A stretch of 64,000 nt of DNA from Bradyrhizobium sp. 141 (GTDB lineage: Bacteria > Pseudomonadota > Alphaproteobacteria > Rhizobiales > Xanthobacteraceae), in assembly GCF_023074055.1 (NCBI RefSeq), contig NZ_JADPKR010000013.1:186001-250000 (forward strand). The letters are read 5' to 3'. Position 1 is the stretch's first letter; the number at the start of each line of letters is the position of its first letter. Of this stretch, positions 10,512-20,372 are shown piece after piece. The position numbers and the translations under genes are program-made. The notes beneath the pieces were generated by a model that was given only the letters and a program-made list of their open reading frames with translations, ran no database searches and was not told the origin of the DNA.

Positions 10512-13500
10512 GTGCTTTATTTAATCGGTATGGCCATGCTGATTCAAAAGTCGAGCGTCTTCGGCCGGGGAACTCGGGCCGTTCTAGAGGGGGAAGATAT
10601 CCCCGCCCTTTTACAGGAGTCGGCGTTTTGGCATGCATTCGCGGGCATCGGGCCGCCCGGCCTCTGGGCCTCGCCGTTTGCTGATCCGCGGACGAGCGGG
10701 TCATTCACTGTGCCACTTCTCGTTGGTGACCCCTCGTTCCGCCAACCGTCGTCCCGGGCCGGCGCAGGCGTTCCGCCGGACCTGCGTGGCGTTATGCCCG
10801 CTCTCTTCTCCGCATCTTCCCAGTCGCGATTGTCCGCCCTGCTGTCTTCGACGTCTTTGACGAGCGGCCATAAGGCCTTCGGCCTGACGTTCCCATTTGT
10901 GGCAAACGAAGGGACGCCGCCGACAACATCAACGTTTTCGACCTCAGGTACGACTCACTGGACCTATCCGAGCGACGGGGTCTGGAATGTCGCTGCGAAC
11001 TGGAGTGCGGGCGTCCCGGGGATCGTTGACTCTGCGTTACTCGATGCAGCCGGAACGTATACCGTCACGAGCACGGCCAACGTTGATATCGGGAGTCTGG
11101 TCCTTGATGCAGGTGCGACGCTTTCGTTCGGTGCGGGGACGCCCTTTGTCGTCGAAGGCGATGTAGTGAACAATGGGACTGTCGAAGTCGGGGCGTTCCT
11201 TGGCGATCGCATTGCTACGGCGGACTTCAAGGGTGACGTCAGCGGCAAAGGATCTTTCGCAATTTCAGACAATGCGGTCCTGGAGATCGGAGGTTCGGTT
11301 TCGGGCCAGTTCTCGAATGGATCGTTCTCCGGCATAACCGTGTCGTTCGACACGGGAACTGGCACGCTCGTCCTCGATCAGTCGGCCAATTTCCACGGGT
11401 TGATCGCGGGTTCATCGCCGGGGGCACCGCTTTCGCCGGGGAATCTCATCGACTTGAAGGATCTGCCCTTCACACCGTCGATGTCGGCGACGGTCCACTA
11501 CGACAATAGCTCGAATATCAGCGCAGTCGATTTCAGCAATGGTGCGGCCAATGTCACCTTGCTGTTCTCGGGGATGGACCTGAACTGGAATTTGAAAGGC
11601 GATGGGCAGGGAGGAACGATTGTCTCCGATCCACCCACGAATCCCATCGTCCTGGAAAATCAGAAGCCAGGTACGCCGAAAAGTGTTTGGCAGATCCAGC
11701 CGGGCGACAATTCGCATCTGACCCAGGGGTTTGCGACAGCAATCAGCACCAATGTCGGCGGGACGGTCCAATTCAAGATCAACAACTTGACCGGCAACCC
11801 GAGCTATCGCGTCGACGTTTACCGGCTGGGCTATTACGGCGGCGATGGGGCTAGACTGGTTACGAGCCTGCAGCATCAGGCCGCAGCCGCGGTCGTCCAG
11901 CCGGCTCCATTGACTGACCCGTCGAGGGGCCTCGTAGATGCCGGCAATTGGAGCGTGACCGACTCCTGGAGCGTGCCAACCGATGCGGTCTCGGGCGTCT
12001 ACATCGCCAACGTCGTCAACGGCAGCGAGATTTTCCAGATCCCGTTCATCATAAGGAACGACGCTTCGCACAGCGACATCGTTCTCCAGACAAGTGATGA
12101 GGACTGGCAAGCCTACAACGGCTGGGGAGGGGCCAACCTATATTTCGGAAACGGCCCAGGCATCAACGGATCAGCCTTCGCGGTCAGTTACAATCGCCCC
12201 CTCGTAACACGTGACGGCGAGGGAACCTTTTCCGAGGGAGGAGACTCCCCATTCACGGCTGAGTTTGCGGCCATTCAGTGGCTCGAGCAAAACGGGTACG
12301 ATGTCTCCTACATTTCTGGAATCGATGCCGCGACAAACGGCTCGTTGTTGCTCAATCACAAAGTCTTCATGGACGCGGGGCATGACGAATATTGGACCGA
12401 AGCTCAGCGCGCCAACGTAGAGGCCGCAGCGCATGCTGGCGTGAACCTTGCGTTTCTCACGGGCAACGAGATCTTTTGGAAAACAAGGTTGGCACCCAGC
12501 ATCGATGGCAGCGGATCAGCCAACCGCACACTCATTAGCTACAAGGATACGCACGCAAATGCGCTGATTGATCCAAGAGGACAGCCGACCGGCAATTACT
12601 CTGACCCGCGGTTTGGTTCCTCGCCTCTTCCCTCGAATGAGCTGACCGGTACATTGTTCGCGGTCAACGCATTTCGGTACGATACGATCACGATACCGTA
12701 TCCAATGACCCAATTGCGCTTCTGGCGCAATACGTCCGTCGCGCAAACGTCACCCGGGCAGACCGCGTCGCTTGTGCCTGGGCTATTAGGCGTGGAATGG
12801 GACACGGCGCCGGACAACGGATTTCGCCCGGCTGGGTTGATCAGTGTCTCATCTTCAACAGTCCAGGTGACTGGGCAGTATCTCCTTGATTATGGCAACA
12901 CGTTCGCCGATGGCACAGCGACGCACAATCTCGTGCTGCATCGGGATCCCGTTAGTGGCGCACTGATATTCTCGGCCGGCTCAATCAACTGGCCGTGGGC
13001 GCTTGCCAGCGACCACGACGGACCTGCGACTCCGGTAGATCCCAATGTACAGCAGGCGATGGCTAACCTGTTCGCCGACATGGGCGTTCAGCCGGCGACG
13101 CTGCAAGCGAACCTGACGGCCGCGACCCAGTCAACAGACGGTACGGCACCGACCTCTGGTATCACCAGTCTCTCGGCTGCCAGCGTTGTCGAGGGGCAAT
13201 CGATCACGGTGACGGGGACGGCCACTGACGCGGGTGGAAAGATTGCCGGCGTCGAAATCTCCACGAATGGTGGGGCAACCTGGCATCCAGCCACGAGCAA
13301 CGTCGGCGCGGCGAACGTGACATGGTCGTACTCGTTCGTAACAGGCGCTCAGGGGACTTATAATCTCAAGACCAGGGCGGTCGACGACAGCCTGAACCTA
13401 GAAACGCCCGGTGCGGGCAGGACCTACACGGTCACACCATCTTCCAACCTGACGCTCTTCAGTATTACCGACACGCCTGCGGTGATATCGAACAGCGATT

Positions 13501-16500
13501 CCGGCTCAGTTGAGCTTGGCGTCAAATTCGTCCCCGCCGCATCGGGCAAGATCAGCGGCATTCGGTTCTACAAGGGGGCTGAGAATACTGGCACCCACAT
13601 CGGTGATCTCTGGACCACAAACGGAACCCTGCTTGCGAGCGCCACCTTCACCAACGAAACCGCGAGCGGCTGGCAGCAGGTTAACTTCGCCACGCCTGTC
13701 AGTGTGACCGCTGGTGTGACGTATGTTGCTTCCTATCACACGAACACCGGCCACTATTCCTCTACCGATTTCTACTTCATCAATTATGGAGGCCTTACGA
13801 AAGGTGCGCTGACTGCGCCTGGCAGCAGCCTCAACGGCGTCTTTGCCTATGGCAGTGGCCCGATCTTCCCCGACGACGTTTCTGTTGCGAAAGCCGCAAA
13901 TTACTGGGTCGACGTCGTTTTCTCTGATTCAGGCTTGACGTCGCCGCAAGCTAACGGGGACAGTGGCTTCACGGTTACCCAAAATGGTGTGCTGAACATT
14001 CCAGCATCAACGCTGCTCGCGAACGACACCAACCCGTCCGGATTGTCTTTCTCACTTAGCGGCGTCAGTAATCCGGTCAATGGAAGCGTAAGCTACAATG
14101 CGCAAAACCAGACCGTGACCTATACTCCTGCCAATGGCTATGCCGGGACAGCGGGTTTCACCTACACGATCACAGACACGGCAGGCCAAAGTGGGTCCGG
14201 CCAGGTATCGCTCAACGTCAGCTATCCGATCTCTGCGCAGAGCTTGTTTGGCACCAATGATGCGCCAGGGGCCCCCAATTCCGGCGATACAAGCCCCGTC
14301 GAAGTTGGAGTTAAGTTTACCGCATCCGTGAACGGGACAATAACCGGTCTGCGTTTCTACAAGGGATCGTCGAATACCGGTCCACATGTTGCGGCTCTCT
14401 GGAGCTCGACTGGAGCCCTGCTTGCGACTGCCACATTTACGAACGAGACAGCGAGCGGTTGGCAGCAAGTCAACTTCTCCAACCCTGTGGCCATCACGGC
14501 AGGCACAACCTACGTCGCGTCCTATCACACCAACGGCAATTATTCCGGTACGCAGAACTATTTCACCACGCCGCTGACCAACGGCCAGTTAACGGCTCCG
14601 GCTAGCGGCAATGGTGTCTATGGCTACGGATCCGGAAGCGTTTTCCCGACTAACACCTACAAAACCTCCAACTACTGGGTGGACGTCGTCTTCGACGGAT
14701 CCTCCACCACGAATAATACGCCGCCAACCGCGGTTGCTGATGTTGGTGATGCCACCGAGAAGGGCGGCGTGAACAACAGCACCGGTGGCACGGCGGCTAT
14801 CGGCAACGTGCTGACCAACGACACCGATCCCGACGCAGGCGATACCAAGACGGTGACCGCCGTCAGCTTCGGCTCGACCAGTGGCACACTCGGTTCAGCA
14901 CTCTCCGGAGCGCACGGCAGCCTGGTGCTCAATGCCTCGGGCGCCTTTACGTACGCGGTCAACGAGACGGATTCAGCCGTGCAGGCGTTGCGGCTGTCGA
15001 CCAACACGCTCACCGATGTCTTCAATTACACGATGCGCGACACCGCCGGCGCCGCGTCATCGACCACGCTCACCGTCACAATTCATGGCGCCAACGACGC
15101 GCCAGTGCTGGCCGCCCAGACCGGCGATCAGACCGCGACAATCGGTACGTCATTCTCCTTGACGCTGCCTGTGGGCACCTTCTCCGACGTCGATTCCGGG
15201 GATTCGCTCGCCTACACAGCGACCCTCGCCGACGGCACGGCACTTCCCGCATGGCTGACCTTCGATGCCGCGACAAGGACCTTCAGCGGTACACCAACGT
15301 CCACCAATGCTGGCACCCTCAGCGTCAAGACATCGGTCACCGATCTCGGCGGTCTGTCAGCCAGCGAGACGTTCAATCTCACGGCGACGACGGCGCCCTC
15401 AAGCGTGAGCCTGTTCTCAAGCTCGGACACGCCAGCCATTCTGTCGAATTCCGATGCGGCGCAAGTCAATCTTGGCGTGCAATTTACCTCCTCCGTGGCA
15501 GGCACGATCACTGGCATCAAGTACTATAAGAGTGCAAATGACCCCGGGACTCATACGGGCCTGTTGTGGAGCAGCACCGGCACGCTGCTGGCGAGCGCAA
15601 CATTCACCAACGAGGGCAGCAGCGGCTGGCAGACCGTCACATTCAGCAATCCTGTGTCCATCGTCGCTGGCACGACCTACGTCGCGAGCTTTCACAGCAA
15701 CGGCCACTATGCCTCCAGCACCAGCTACTTCACCACCGCTCGCACCAACGGTCCGCTCACGGCTCCTGCGAACATCAATGGCCTCTACACCTACGGCACG
15801 AGCAACCTGTTCCCAACGAGCAGCTATAACGCCTCCAACTACTGGGTGGACGTCGTCTTCGACGGATCCTCCACCACGAATAATACGCCGCCAACCGCGA
15901 TTGCTGATGTTGGTGATGCCACCGAGAAGGGCGGCGTGAACAACAGCACCGGTGGCACGGCGGCTATCGGCAACGTGCTGACCAACGACACCGATCCCGA
16001 CGCAGGCGATACCAAGACGGTGACCGCCGTCAGCTTCGGCTCGACCAGTGGCACACTCGGTTCAGCACTCTCCGGAGCGCACGGCAGCCTGGTGCTCAAT
16101 GCCTCGGGCGCCTTTACGTACGCGGTCAACGAGACGGATTCAGCCGTGCAGGCGTTGCGGCTGTCGACCAACACGCTCACCGATGTCTTCAATTACACGA
16201 TGCGCGACACCGCCGGCGCCGCGTCATCGACCACGCTCACCGTCACAATTCATGGCGCCAACGACGCGCCAGTGCTGGCCGCCCAGACCGGCGATCAGAC
16301 CGCGACAATCGGTACGTCATTCTCCTTGACGCTGCCTGTGGGCACCTTCTCCGACGTCGATTCCGGGGATTCGCTCGCCTACACAGCGACCCTCGCCGAC
16401 GGCACGGCACTTCCCGCATGGCTGACCTTCGATGCCGCGACAAGGACCTTCAGCGGTACACCAACGTCCACCAATGCTGGCACCCTCAGCGTCAAGACAT

Positions 16501-17843
16501 CGGTCACCGATCTCGGCGGTCTGTCAGCCAGCGAGACGTTCAATCTCACGGCGACGACGGCGCCCTCAAGCGTGAGCCTGTTCTCGAGCTCGGACACGCC
16601 GGCCATTCTGTCGAATTCCGATGCGGCGCAAGTCAATCTTGGCGTGCAATTTACCTCCTCCGTGGCAGGCACGATCACTGGCATCAAGTACTATAAGAGT
16701 GCAAATGACCCCGGGACTCATACGGGCTCGTTGTGGAGCAGCACCGGCACGCTGCTGGCGAGCGCAACGTTCACCAACGAGAGCGGCAGCGGCTGGCAGA
16801 CCGTCACATTCAGCAATCCCGTGTCCATCGCGGCTGGCATCCCCTACGTCGCGAGCTTTCACAGCAACGGCCACTATGCCTCCAGCACCAGCTACTTCAC
16901 CACCGCTCGCACCAATGGTCCGCTCACGGCTCCCGCGAACATCAATGGCCTCTACACCTACGGCACGAGCAACCTGTTCCCGACCAGTAGGTATAGCGCA
17001 AGCAACTACTGGGTGGATGTCATGTTCAACAACTTGAGCGGCGGCGCCAACCAGTTACCGGTCGCTGCGAACGATAGCGGTCTCTACGCCACGCAGAACG
17101 TCCCCTTCGGGATCCCGGCTTCGGTACTGCTCGCCAACGACACAGATCCCGATGGCGATAGGCTCACGATCACGGGCGCGAGCGGTGGTGTGAATGGCGT
17201 CGCCAGCTTCAACGCCCAAAGCAACAGCGTGATCTTCATTCCGACGACCGGCTACACGGGAGCGGCGTCGTTCAACTATAGCATCTCCGACGGCCATGGT
17301 GGCGCCGCCAGTACATCCGTCGCCCTCAATGTGACCGCTGCGTCTTCGACGACTGCGAGCCTGTTCAGCGCGAGTCAGGTACCCAGCATTGTGGCGGCCA
17401 ATGATCCAAACTCAGTGGAACTGGGCGTCAAATTTCAGACGTCTACCCCAGGCGATATCATCGGCATTCGCTTCTACAAGGGGCCAACCAACACGGGCAC
17501 ACACCTTGCGGATCTTTGGAGCAGCACCGGGACTTTGCTGGCTACTGCGACCTTTACCAGCGAAACGGCCAACGGCTGGCAGCAGGTCAATTTCGCCACG
17601 CCCGTGACGATCATGCCGGGAACCACCTACGTCGCCTCGTATCACACCGCCGGGAATTACGCGGCCGATCCGGGCCTGCTCGCCAACGCAATTACCAACG
17701 GTCCCCTGACGGCCCCATCCTCGGGCTCGATCGGTGGCAACGGTGTGTTTGCGTACGGGACAGATAGCCTATTCCCGACCAACACCTACAACTCAACAAG
17801 TTATGGCGTTGACGTTGTTTTCAGGCCGCAGCTGGCAGCATAG
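10512..17843 (+). CDS. Giant modular secreted protein: dimethylformamidase-like domain plus five DUF4082 modules
   Basis: A 2443-residue protein without a Sec signal, probably the substrate of the type I system encoded just downstream. Residues 140-370 are repeat-rich and beta-helix-like. Residues about 378-867 resemble the large (beta) subunit of N,N-dimethylformamidase, a hydrolase-like fold (YRLGYYGGDGARL, DAGHDEYWTEAQR, FLTGNEIFWK). An Ig-like domain is at 880-975. Then come DUF4082 modules near 980-1140, 1243-1394, 1633-1783, 2022-2172 and 2282-2440, each with RFYKG/KYYKS, TFTNE, GWQ.V.F and YWVDVVF motifs. Between them are cadherin/VCBS-like and putative-Ig domains (LLANDT, FSDVDSGDSLAYTA). 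No RTX nonapeptides are seen. The start is uncertain: GTG 10512, ATG 10530 or ATG 10536. Two 389-residue units are almost identical. Its substrate is unknown. Confidence 0.8.
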   Translation: MLYLIGMAMLIQKSSVFGRGTRAVLEGEDIPALLQESAFWHAFAGIGPPGLWASPFADPRTSGSFTVPLLVGDPSFRQPSSRAGAGVPPDLRGVMPALFSASSQSRLSALLSSTSLTSGHKAFGLTFPFVANEGTPPTTSTFSTSGTTHWTYPSDGVWNVAANWSAGVPGIVDSALLDAAGTYTVTSTANVDIGSLVLDAGATLSFGAGTPFVVEGDVVNNGTVEVGAFLGDRIATADFKGDVSGKGSFAISDNAVLEIGGSVSGQFSNGSFSGITVSFDTGTGTLVLDQSANFHGLIAGSSPGAPLSPGNLIDLKDLPFTPSMSATVHYDNSSNISAVDFSNGAANVTLLFSGMDLNWNLKGDGQGGTIVSDPPTNPIVLENQKPGTPKSVWQIQPGDNSHLTQGFATAISTNVGGTVQFKINNLTGNPSYRVDVYRLGYYGGDGARLVTSLQHQAAAAVVQPAPLTDPSRGLVDAGNWSVTDSWSVPTDAVSGVYIANVVNGSEIFQIPFIIRNDASHSDIVLQTSDEDWQAYNGWGGANLYFGNGPGINGSAFAVSYNRPLVTRDGEGTFSEGGDSPFTAEFAAIQWLEQNGYDVSYISGIDAATNGSLLLNHKVFMDAGHDEYWTEAQRANVEAAAHAGVNLAFLTGNEIFWKTRLAPSIDGSGSANRTLISYKDTHANALIDPRGQPTGNYSDPRFGSSPLPSNELTGTLFAVNAFRYDTITIPYPMTQLRFWRNTSVAQTSPGQTASLVPGLLGVEWDTAPDNGFRPAGLISVSSSTVQVTGQYLLDYGNTFADGTATHNLVLHRDPVSGALIFSAGSINWPWALASDHDGPATPVDPNVQQAMANLFADMGVQPATLQANLTAATQSTDGTAPTSGITSLSAASVVEGQSITVTGTATDAGGKIAGVEISTNGGATWHPATSNVGAANVTWSYSFVTGAQGTYNLKTRAVDDSLNLETPGAGRTYTVTPSSNLTLFSITDTPAVISNSDSGSVELGVKFVPAASGKISGIRFYKGAENTGTHIGDLWTTNGTLLASATFTNETASGWQQVNFATPVSVTAGVTYVASYHTNTGHYSSTDFYFINYGGLTKGALTAPGSSLNGVFAYGSGPIFPDDVSVAKAANYWVDVVFSDSGLTSPQANGDSGFTVTQNGVLNIPASTLLANDTNPSGLSFSLSGVSNPVNGSVSYNAQNQTVTYTPANGYAGTAGFTYTITDTAGQSGSGQVSLNVSYPISAQSLFGTNDAPGAPNSGDTSPVEVGVKFTASVNGTITGLRFYKGSSNTGPHVAALWSSTGALLATATFTNETASGWQQVNFSNPVAITAGTTYVASYHTNGNYSGTQNYFTTPLTNGQLTAPASGNGVYGYGSGSVFPTNTYKTSNYWVDVVFDGSSTTNNTPPTAVADVGDATEKGGVNNSTGGTAAIGNVLTNDTDPDAGDTKTVTAVSFGSTSGTLGSALSGAHGSLVLNASGAFTYAVNETDSAVQALRLSTNTLTDVFNYTMRDTAGAASSTTLTVTIHGANDAPVLAAQTGDQTATIGTSFSLTLPVGTFSDVDSGDSLAYTATLADGTALPAWLTFDAATRTFSGTPTSTNAGTLSVKTSVTDLGGLSASETFNLTATTAPSSVSLFSSSDTPAILSNSDAAQVNLGVQFTSSVAGTITGIKYYKSANDPGTHTGLLWSSTGTLLASATFTNEGSSGWQTVTFSNPVSIVAGTTYVASFHSNGHYASSTSYFTTARTNGPLTAPANINGLYTYGTSNLFPTSSYNASNYWVDVVFDGSSTTNNTPPTAIADVGDATEKGGVNNSTGGTAAIGNVLTNDTDPDAGDTKTVTAVSFGSTSGTLGSALSGAHGSLVLNASGAFTYAVNETDSAVQALRLSTNTLTDVFNYTMRDTAGAASSTTLTVTIHGANDAPVLAAQTGDQTATIGTSFSLTLPVGTFSDVDSGDSLAYTATLADGTALPAWLTFDAATRTFSGTPTSTNAGTLSVKTSVTDLGGLSASETFNLTATTAPSSVSLFSSSDTPAILSNSDAAQVNLGVQFTSSVAGTITGIKYYKSANDPGTHTGSLWSSTGTLLASATFTNESGSGWQTVTFSNPVSIAAGIPYVASFHSNGHYASSTSYFTTARTNGPLTAPANINGLYTYGTSNLFPTSRYSASNYWVDVMFNNLSGGANQLPVAANDSGLYATQNVPFGIPASVLLANDTDPDGDRLTITGASGGVNGVASFNAQSNSVIFIPTTGYTGAASFNYSISDGHGGAASTSVALNVTAASSTTASLFSASQVPSIVAANDPNSVELGVKFQTSTPGDIIGIRFYKGPTNTGTHLADLWSSTGTLLATATFTSETANGWQQVNFATPVTIMPGTTYVASYHTAGNYAADPGLLANAITNGPLTAPSSGSIGGNGVFAYGTDSLFPTNTYNSTSYGVDVVFRPQLAA
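14667..17000 (+). repeat. Tandem near-identical 1,167-base duplication inside the giant gene
   Basis: Two head-to-tail units begin at 14667 and 15834. Each encodes one VCBS-like, one putative-Ig and one DUF4082 module (389 residues). The first 745 bases of the units appear identical apart from single substitutions such as GCGG against GCGA before TTGCTGATG. Differences rise towards the end (for example GAGGGCAGC against GAGAGCGGC). The multiple of three keeps the frame. This suggests recent unequal crossing-over or gene conversion. Confidence 0.85.
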
Positions 17844-17854
17844 GAGACGTAAAG

Positions 17855-18175
17855 ATGCACGCCGAACTTTATACCGATGGAATCGAAGAAATTACCGTCA
17901 GCGGCACCATCGTCCGTGTCGATCTGGTCAGTCTTTCACCGACGGAGCGCGACGCAAACAATGCCCCCAAGCGAGTGTTTTCGCAGCGATTGATTTTTTC
18001 GGTCGAATCCTTCGCCAATTCGGTCGATGTGATGCAGAAGGCGCTTCAGGGCCTAGTTGACGCAGGCGTGGTCCGGAAGAATCCGTCAGTTCAGTCGCAC
18101 AACGGTGCGTCGGGAATACATGATGCGCTGGCGCCCAACACACGGTCTCTGAATGTCTCTTCGAATTTCCGCTGA
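17855..18175 (+). CDS. Small protein of unknown function in the type I secretion operon
   Basis: A 106-residue soluble protein lying 11 bases after the giant gene and overlapping the next ABC gene by 23 bases. AGGAGACG sits before its ATG, so translation looks real. It has no signal peptide, membrane segment or cysteine. The first 70 residues look like a compact alpha/beta fold (GIEEITVSGTIVRVDLV, then RLIFSVESFANSVDVMQKAL); the C-terminal 35 residues look disordered. The strand-then-helix pattern faintly recalls small DUF3467-type proteins, but I cannot assign it. Its position between substrate and exporter suggests a chaperone, regulator or accessory role (inference). Confidence 0.7.
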   Translation: MHAELYTDGIEEITVSGTIVRVDLVSLSPTERDANNAPKRVFSQRLIFSVESFANSVDVMQKALQGLVDAGVVRKNPSVQSHNGASGIHDALAPNTRSLNVSSNFR

Positions 18176-20372
18176 AATGGACGTCGCTGGCGGCGCGAAA
18201 GACCAGGTTGCGGATACGCCCGCGCCCGGATTGTCAATGCAGACGGCATTGGAATGCCTTTCCAGGGTTTCCGGTCACCATGGCATAGATCTGCCAGTCG
18301 AGCGCTTAAAGCATGCCTACGCGGTAGCCGCCCCGATCTCGTTGAATCTTCTGTTGCGCATGGCGAAAGATGCGGGCTTGCGCGCGAGAAGCACGGAACT
18401 GGATTGGGGCGCGCTGATTCGTCTCGGAGAAGCCTATCCGGCGCTGGCGAGGCTCGCCAATGGCAACTGGATCGTTGTTCTTGGCGCGGGACGGCGAGCT
18501 GACGGCGCCGAGGTCGTCAGCATCTTCGACCCGCTAGCCGACCGCAAGCACGAGGTCTTGGTTGTTGATCGCGACCGCTTCTGTGCCCAGTGGGCCGGCG
18601 ACACGATCCTGATCAAGCGCGAGCCGTTGACACAAGATGGTCGGAGGAGTTTCGGCCTCCGGTGGTTCGTACCGGAATTGCTTCTTCAATGGCGACTGTT
18701 TAGGGACGTCGCCATTGCCGCCATCCTGCTCTACGCGTTGGGCCTCGTCGTCCCGATCTTTTTCCAGCTCGTCATCGACAAGGTTCTGGTTCACGAGAGC
18801 TTCACCACTCTTTATGTACTCGCGGCAGGAGCAGGCGTAGCGCTCGTCTTCGACGCCATATTCGGCTTTCTGCGGCGCTACCTGCTGCTGTATGCGACCA
18901 ACAGGGTCGACATTCGCGTTGCGACGAAGACGTTCGGTCATCTCCTCGGGCTGCCGGTCACCTTCTTCGAGCACATGGCCGCGGGGGTACTGGTCAAGCA
19001 CATGCAACAAGCGGCGCGGATCCGCGAGTTTCTGACCGGGCGACTATTCTTGACGACCCTCGACGCGCTCTCGTTGTTCGTCTTCCTGCCGGTCCTTGCG
19101 CTCTACAGTGTCAAATTGACTTTGATGGTCCTGGCCTTCACCGCCGCGAGCGGCGCTGTTGTCGGCCTGCTCATGGGCCCTTTCCGGCGACGTCTTTACG
19201 ATCTTTACCAGGCGGAAGGTGCGCGGCAGGCTCTTCTCGTCGAAACAGTCCATGGTATGCGCACGGTGAAGACGCTGGGCATGGAGCCAGCGCAGAGCAG
19301 GGTTTGGGATAGCCGATGTGCGCAGTCCGTGACCATGCGATTCGGTGTCGAGAAGATTTCCGCAGGCGCCCAGGCGCTCACCGGATTTCTCGAGAAGATT
19401 ATGACGCTTGGAATCATTTCTGTCGGAGCACTCGATGTCTTCGCCGGAGAAATGACAATCGGCGCGCTAGTCGCTTTCAACATGTTGGCCGGCAGGGTCT
19501 CCGGACCACTGGTCCAGCTCGTGACAATGGTGCACGAATACCAGGAAGTGGCGCTTGCCGTGAAAATGCTCGGCGAGGTCATGAATCAGAAGCCTGAACG
19601 TGACGGTCGGAAAGATGGGCTGCGGCCCGACCTCGCCGGCAAAATCGAGTTCGACAGTGTCTCTTTCCGCTACGGAGCCGAGGGAGCGCCGGCGCTTGAC
19701 GATGTCTCCTTCACCATCGAGCCAGGCTCGATCTTCGGGATCGTGGGCCGAAGCGGCTCCGGCAAGACGACGCTCACAAGGCTGATTTCGGGCATGTATC
19801 CGGTGCAGCAGGGGCTGCTGCGTATCGACGGATATGATTCGAGAGAGTTCGACCTCGCACATCTGCGCCGAAACCTCGGAATCGTCCTACAGGACAACTT
19901 CCTGTTTCGCGGGACGGTTCGCGACAATATCGCCTGCGTGAAAAGTGACGCGACCTTTGCCGAGGTCGTCGCTGCAGCGCAGCTCGCTGGCGCCGACGAA
20001 TTCATCGAGAGGTTGCCCCGTGGCTTCGACACCATGCTCGAGGAAGATGCCTCGAACCTGTCCGGCGGGCAGAAGCAGCGACTCGCGATCGCGAGGGCTC
20101 TGATTGTCAATCCACGAATCTTGATTTTCGATGAAGCGACGAGTGCCCTCGACTCCGAAAGCGAAATGATCATCCGGCGCAATCTCCGCCGTTTGGCGGC
20201 AGGGCGTACCGTCATCATCGTCTCGCATCGGCTGTCGATGCTGACCGAGGCAAGTCAGATCCTGGTGATGGACCGCGGCCGAATCGTCGACGTGGATCGC
20301 CACGACCATCTCCTGTCGAAAAGCACCATCTACAGACACTTGTGGAACCAACAGATGAAGCAGATTGCATGA
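18153..20372 (+). CDS. Type I secretion ABC transporter with cysteine-less C39-like domain (HlyB type)
   Basis: A 739-residue inner-membrane exporter. Residues about 28-150 form a peptidase-C39-like domain. Aligned with HlyB, the catalytic cysteine position is serine (SMQTALECL), so it should bind substrate rather than cut it. The membrane domain spans about 175-430. The ATPase domain has Walker A GRSGSGKTT (about 532), LSGGQKQR (about 636), Walker B ILIFDEATSALD (about 657) and a SHRLS switch. The start could instead be the ATG at 18177, one base after the stop of the small upstream gene. The HlyD gene follows with an ATGA overlap. Probable cargo is the giant DUF4082 protein. Confidence 0.9.
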   Translation: MSLRISAEMDVAGGAKDQVADTPAPGLSMQTALECLSRVSGHHGIDLPVERLKHAYAVAAPISLNLLLRMAKDAGLRARSTELDWGALIRLGEAYPALARLANGNWIVVLGAGRRADGAEVVSIFDPLADRKHEVLVVDRDRFCAQWAGDTILIKREPLTQDGRRSFGLRWFVPELLLQWRLFRDVAIAAILLYALGLVVPIFFQLVIDKVLVHESFTTLYVLAAGAGVALVFDAIFGFLRRYLLLYATNRVDIRVATKTFGHLLGLPVTFFEHMAAGVLVKHMQQAARIREFLTGRLFLTTLDALSLFVFLPVLALYSVKLTLMVLAFTAASGAVVGLLMGPFRRRLYDLYQAEGARQALLVETVHGMRTVKTLGMEPAQSRVWDSRCAQSVTMRFGVEKISAGAQALTGFLEKIMTLGIISVGALDVFAGEMTIGALVAFNMLAGRVSGPLVQLVTMVHEYQEVALAVKMLGEVMNQKPERDGRKDGLRPDLAGKIEFDSVSFRYGAEGAPALDDVSFTIEPGSIFGIVGRSGSGKTTLTRLISGMYPVQQGLLRIDGYDSREFDLAHLRRNLGIVLQDNFLFRGTVRDNIACVKSDATFAEVVAAAQLAGADEFIERLPRGFDTMLEEDASNLSGGQKQRLAIARALIVNPRILIFDEATSALDSESEMIIRRNLRRLAAGRTVIIVSHRLSMLTEASQILVMDRGRIVDVDRHDHLLSKSTIYRHLWNQQMKQIA

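Noticed and set aside
14667-17000. CRISPR-like repetition
   Set aside because: The repeats are long in-frame protein-coding units, not short repeats with spacers.
10512-17843. RTX calcium-binding repeats in the giant protein
   Set aside because: No GGxGxDxxx nonapeptides are present; secretion by the adjacent type I system is inferred from context only.
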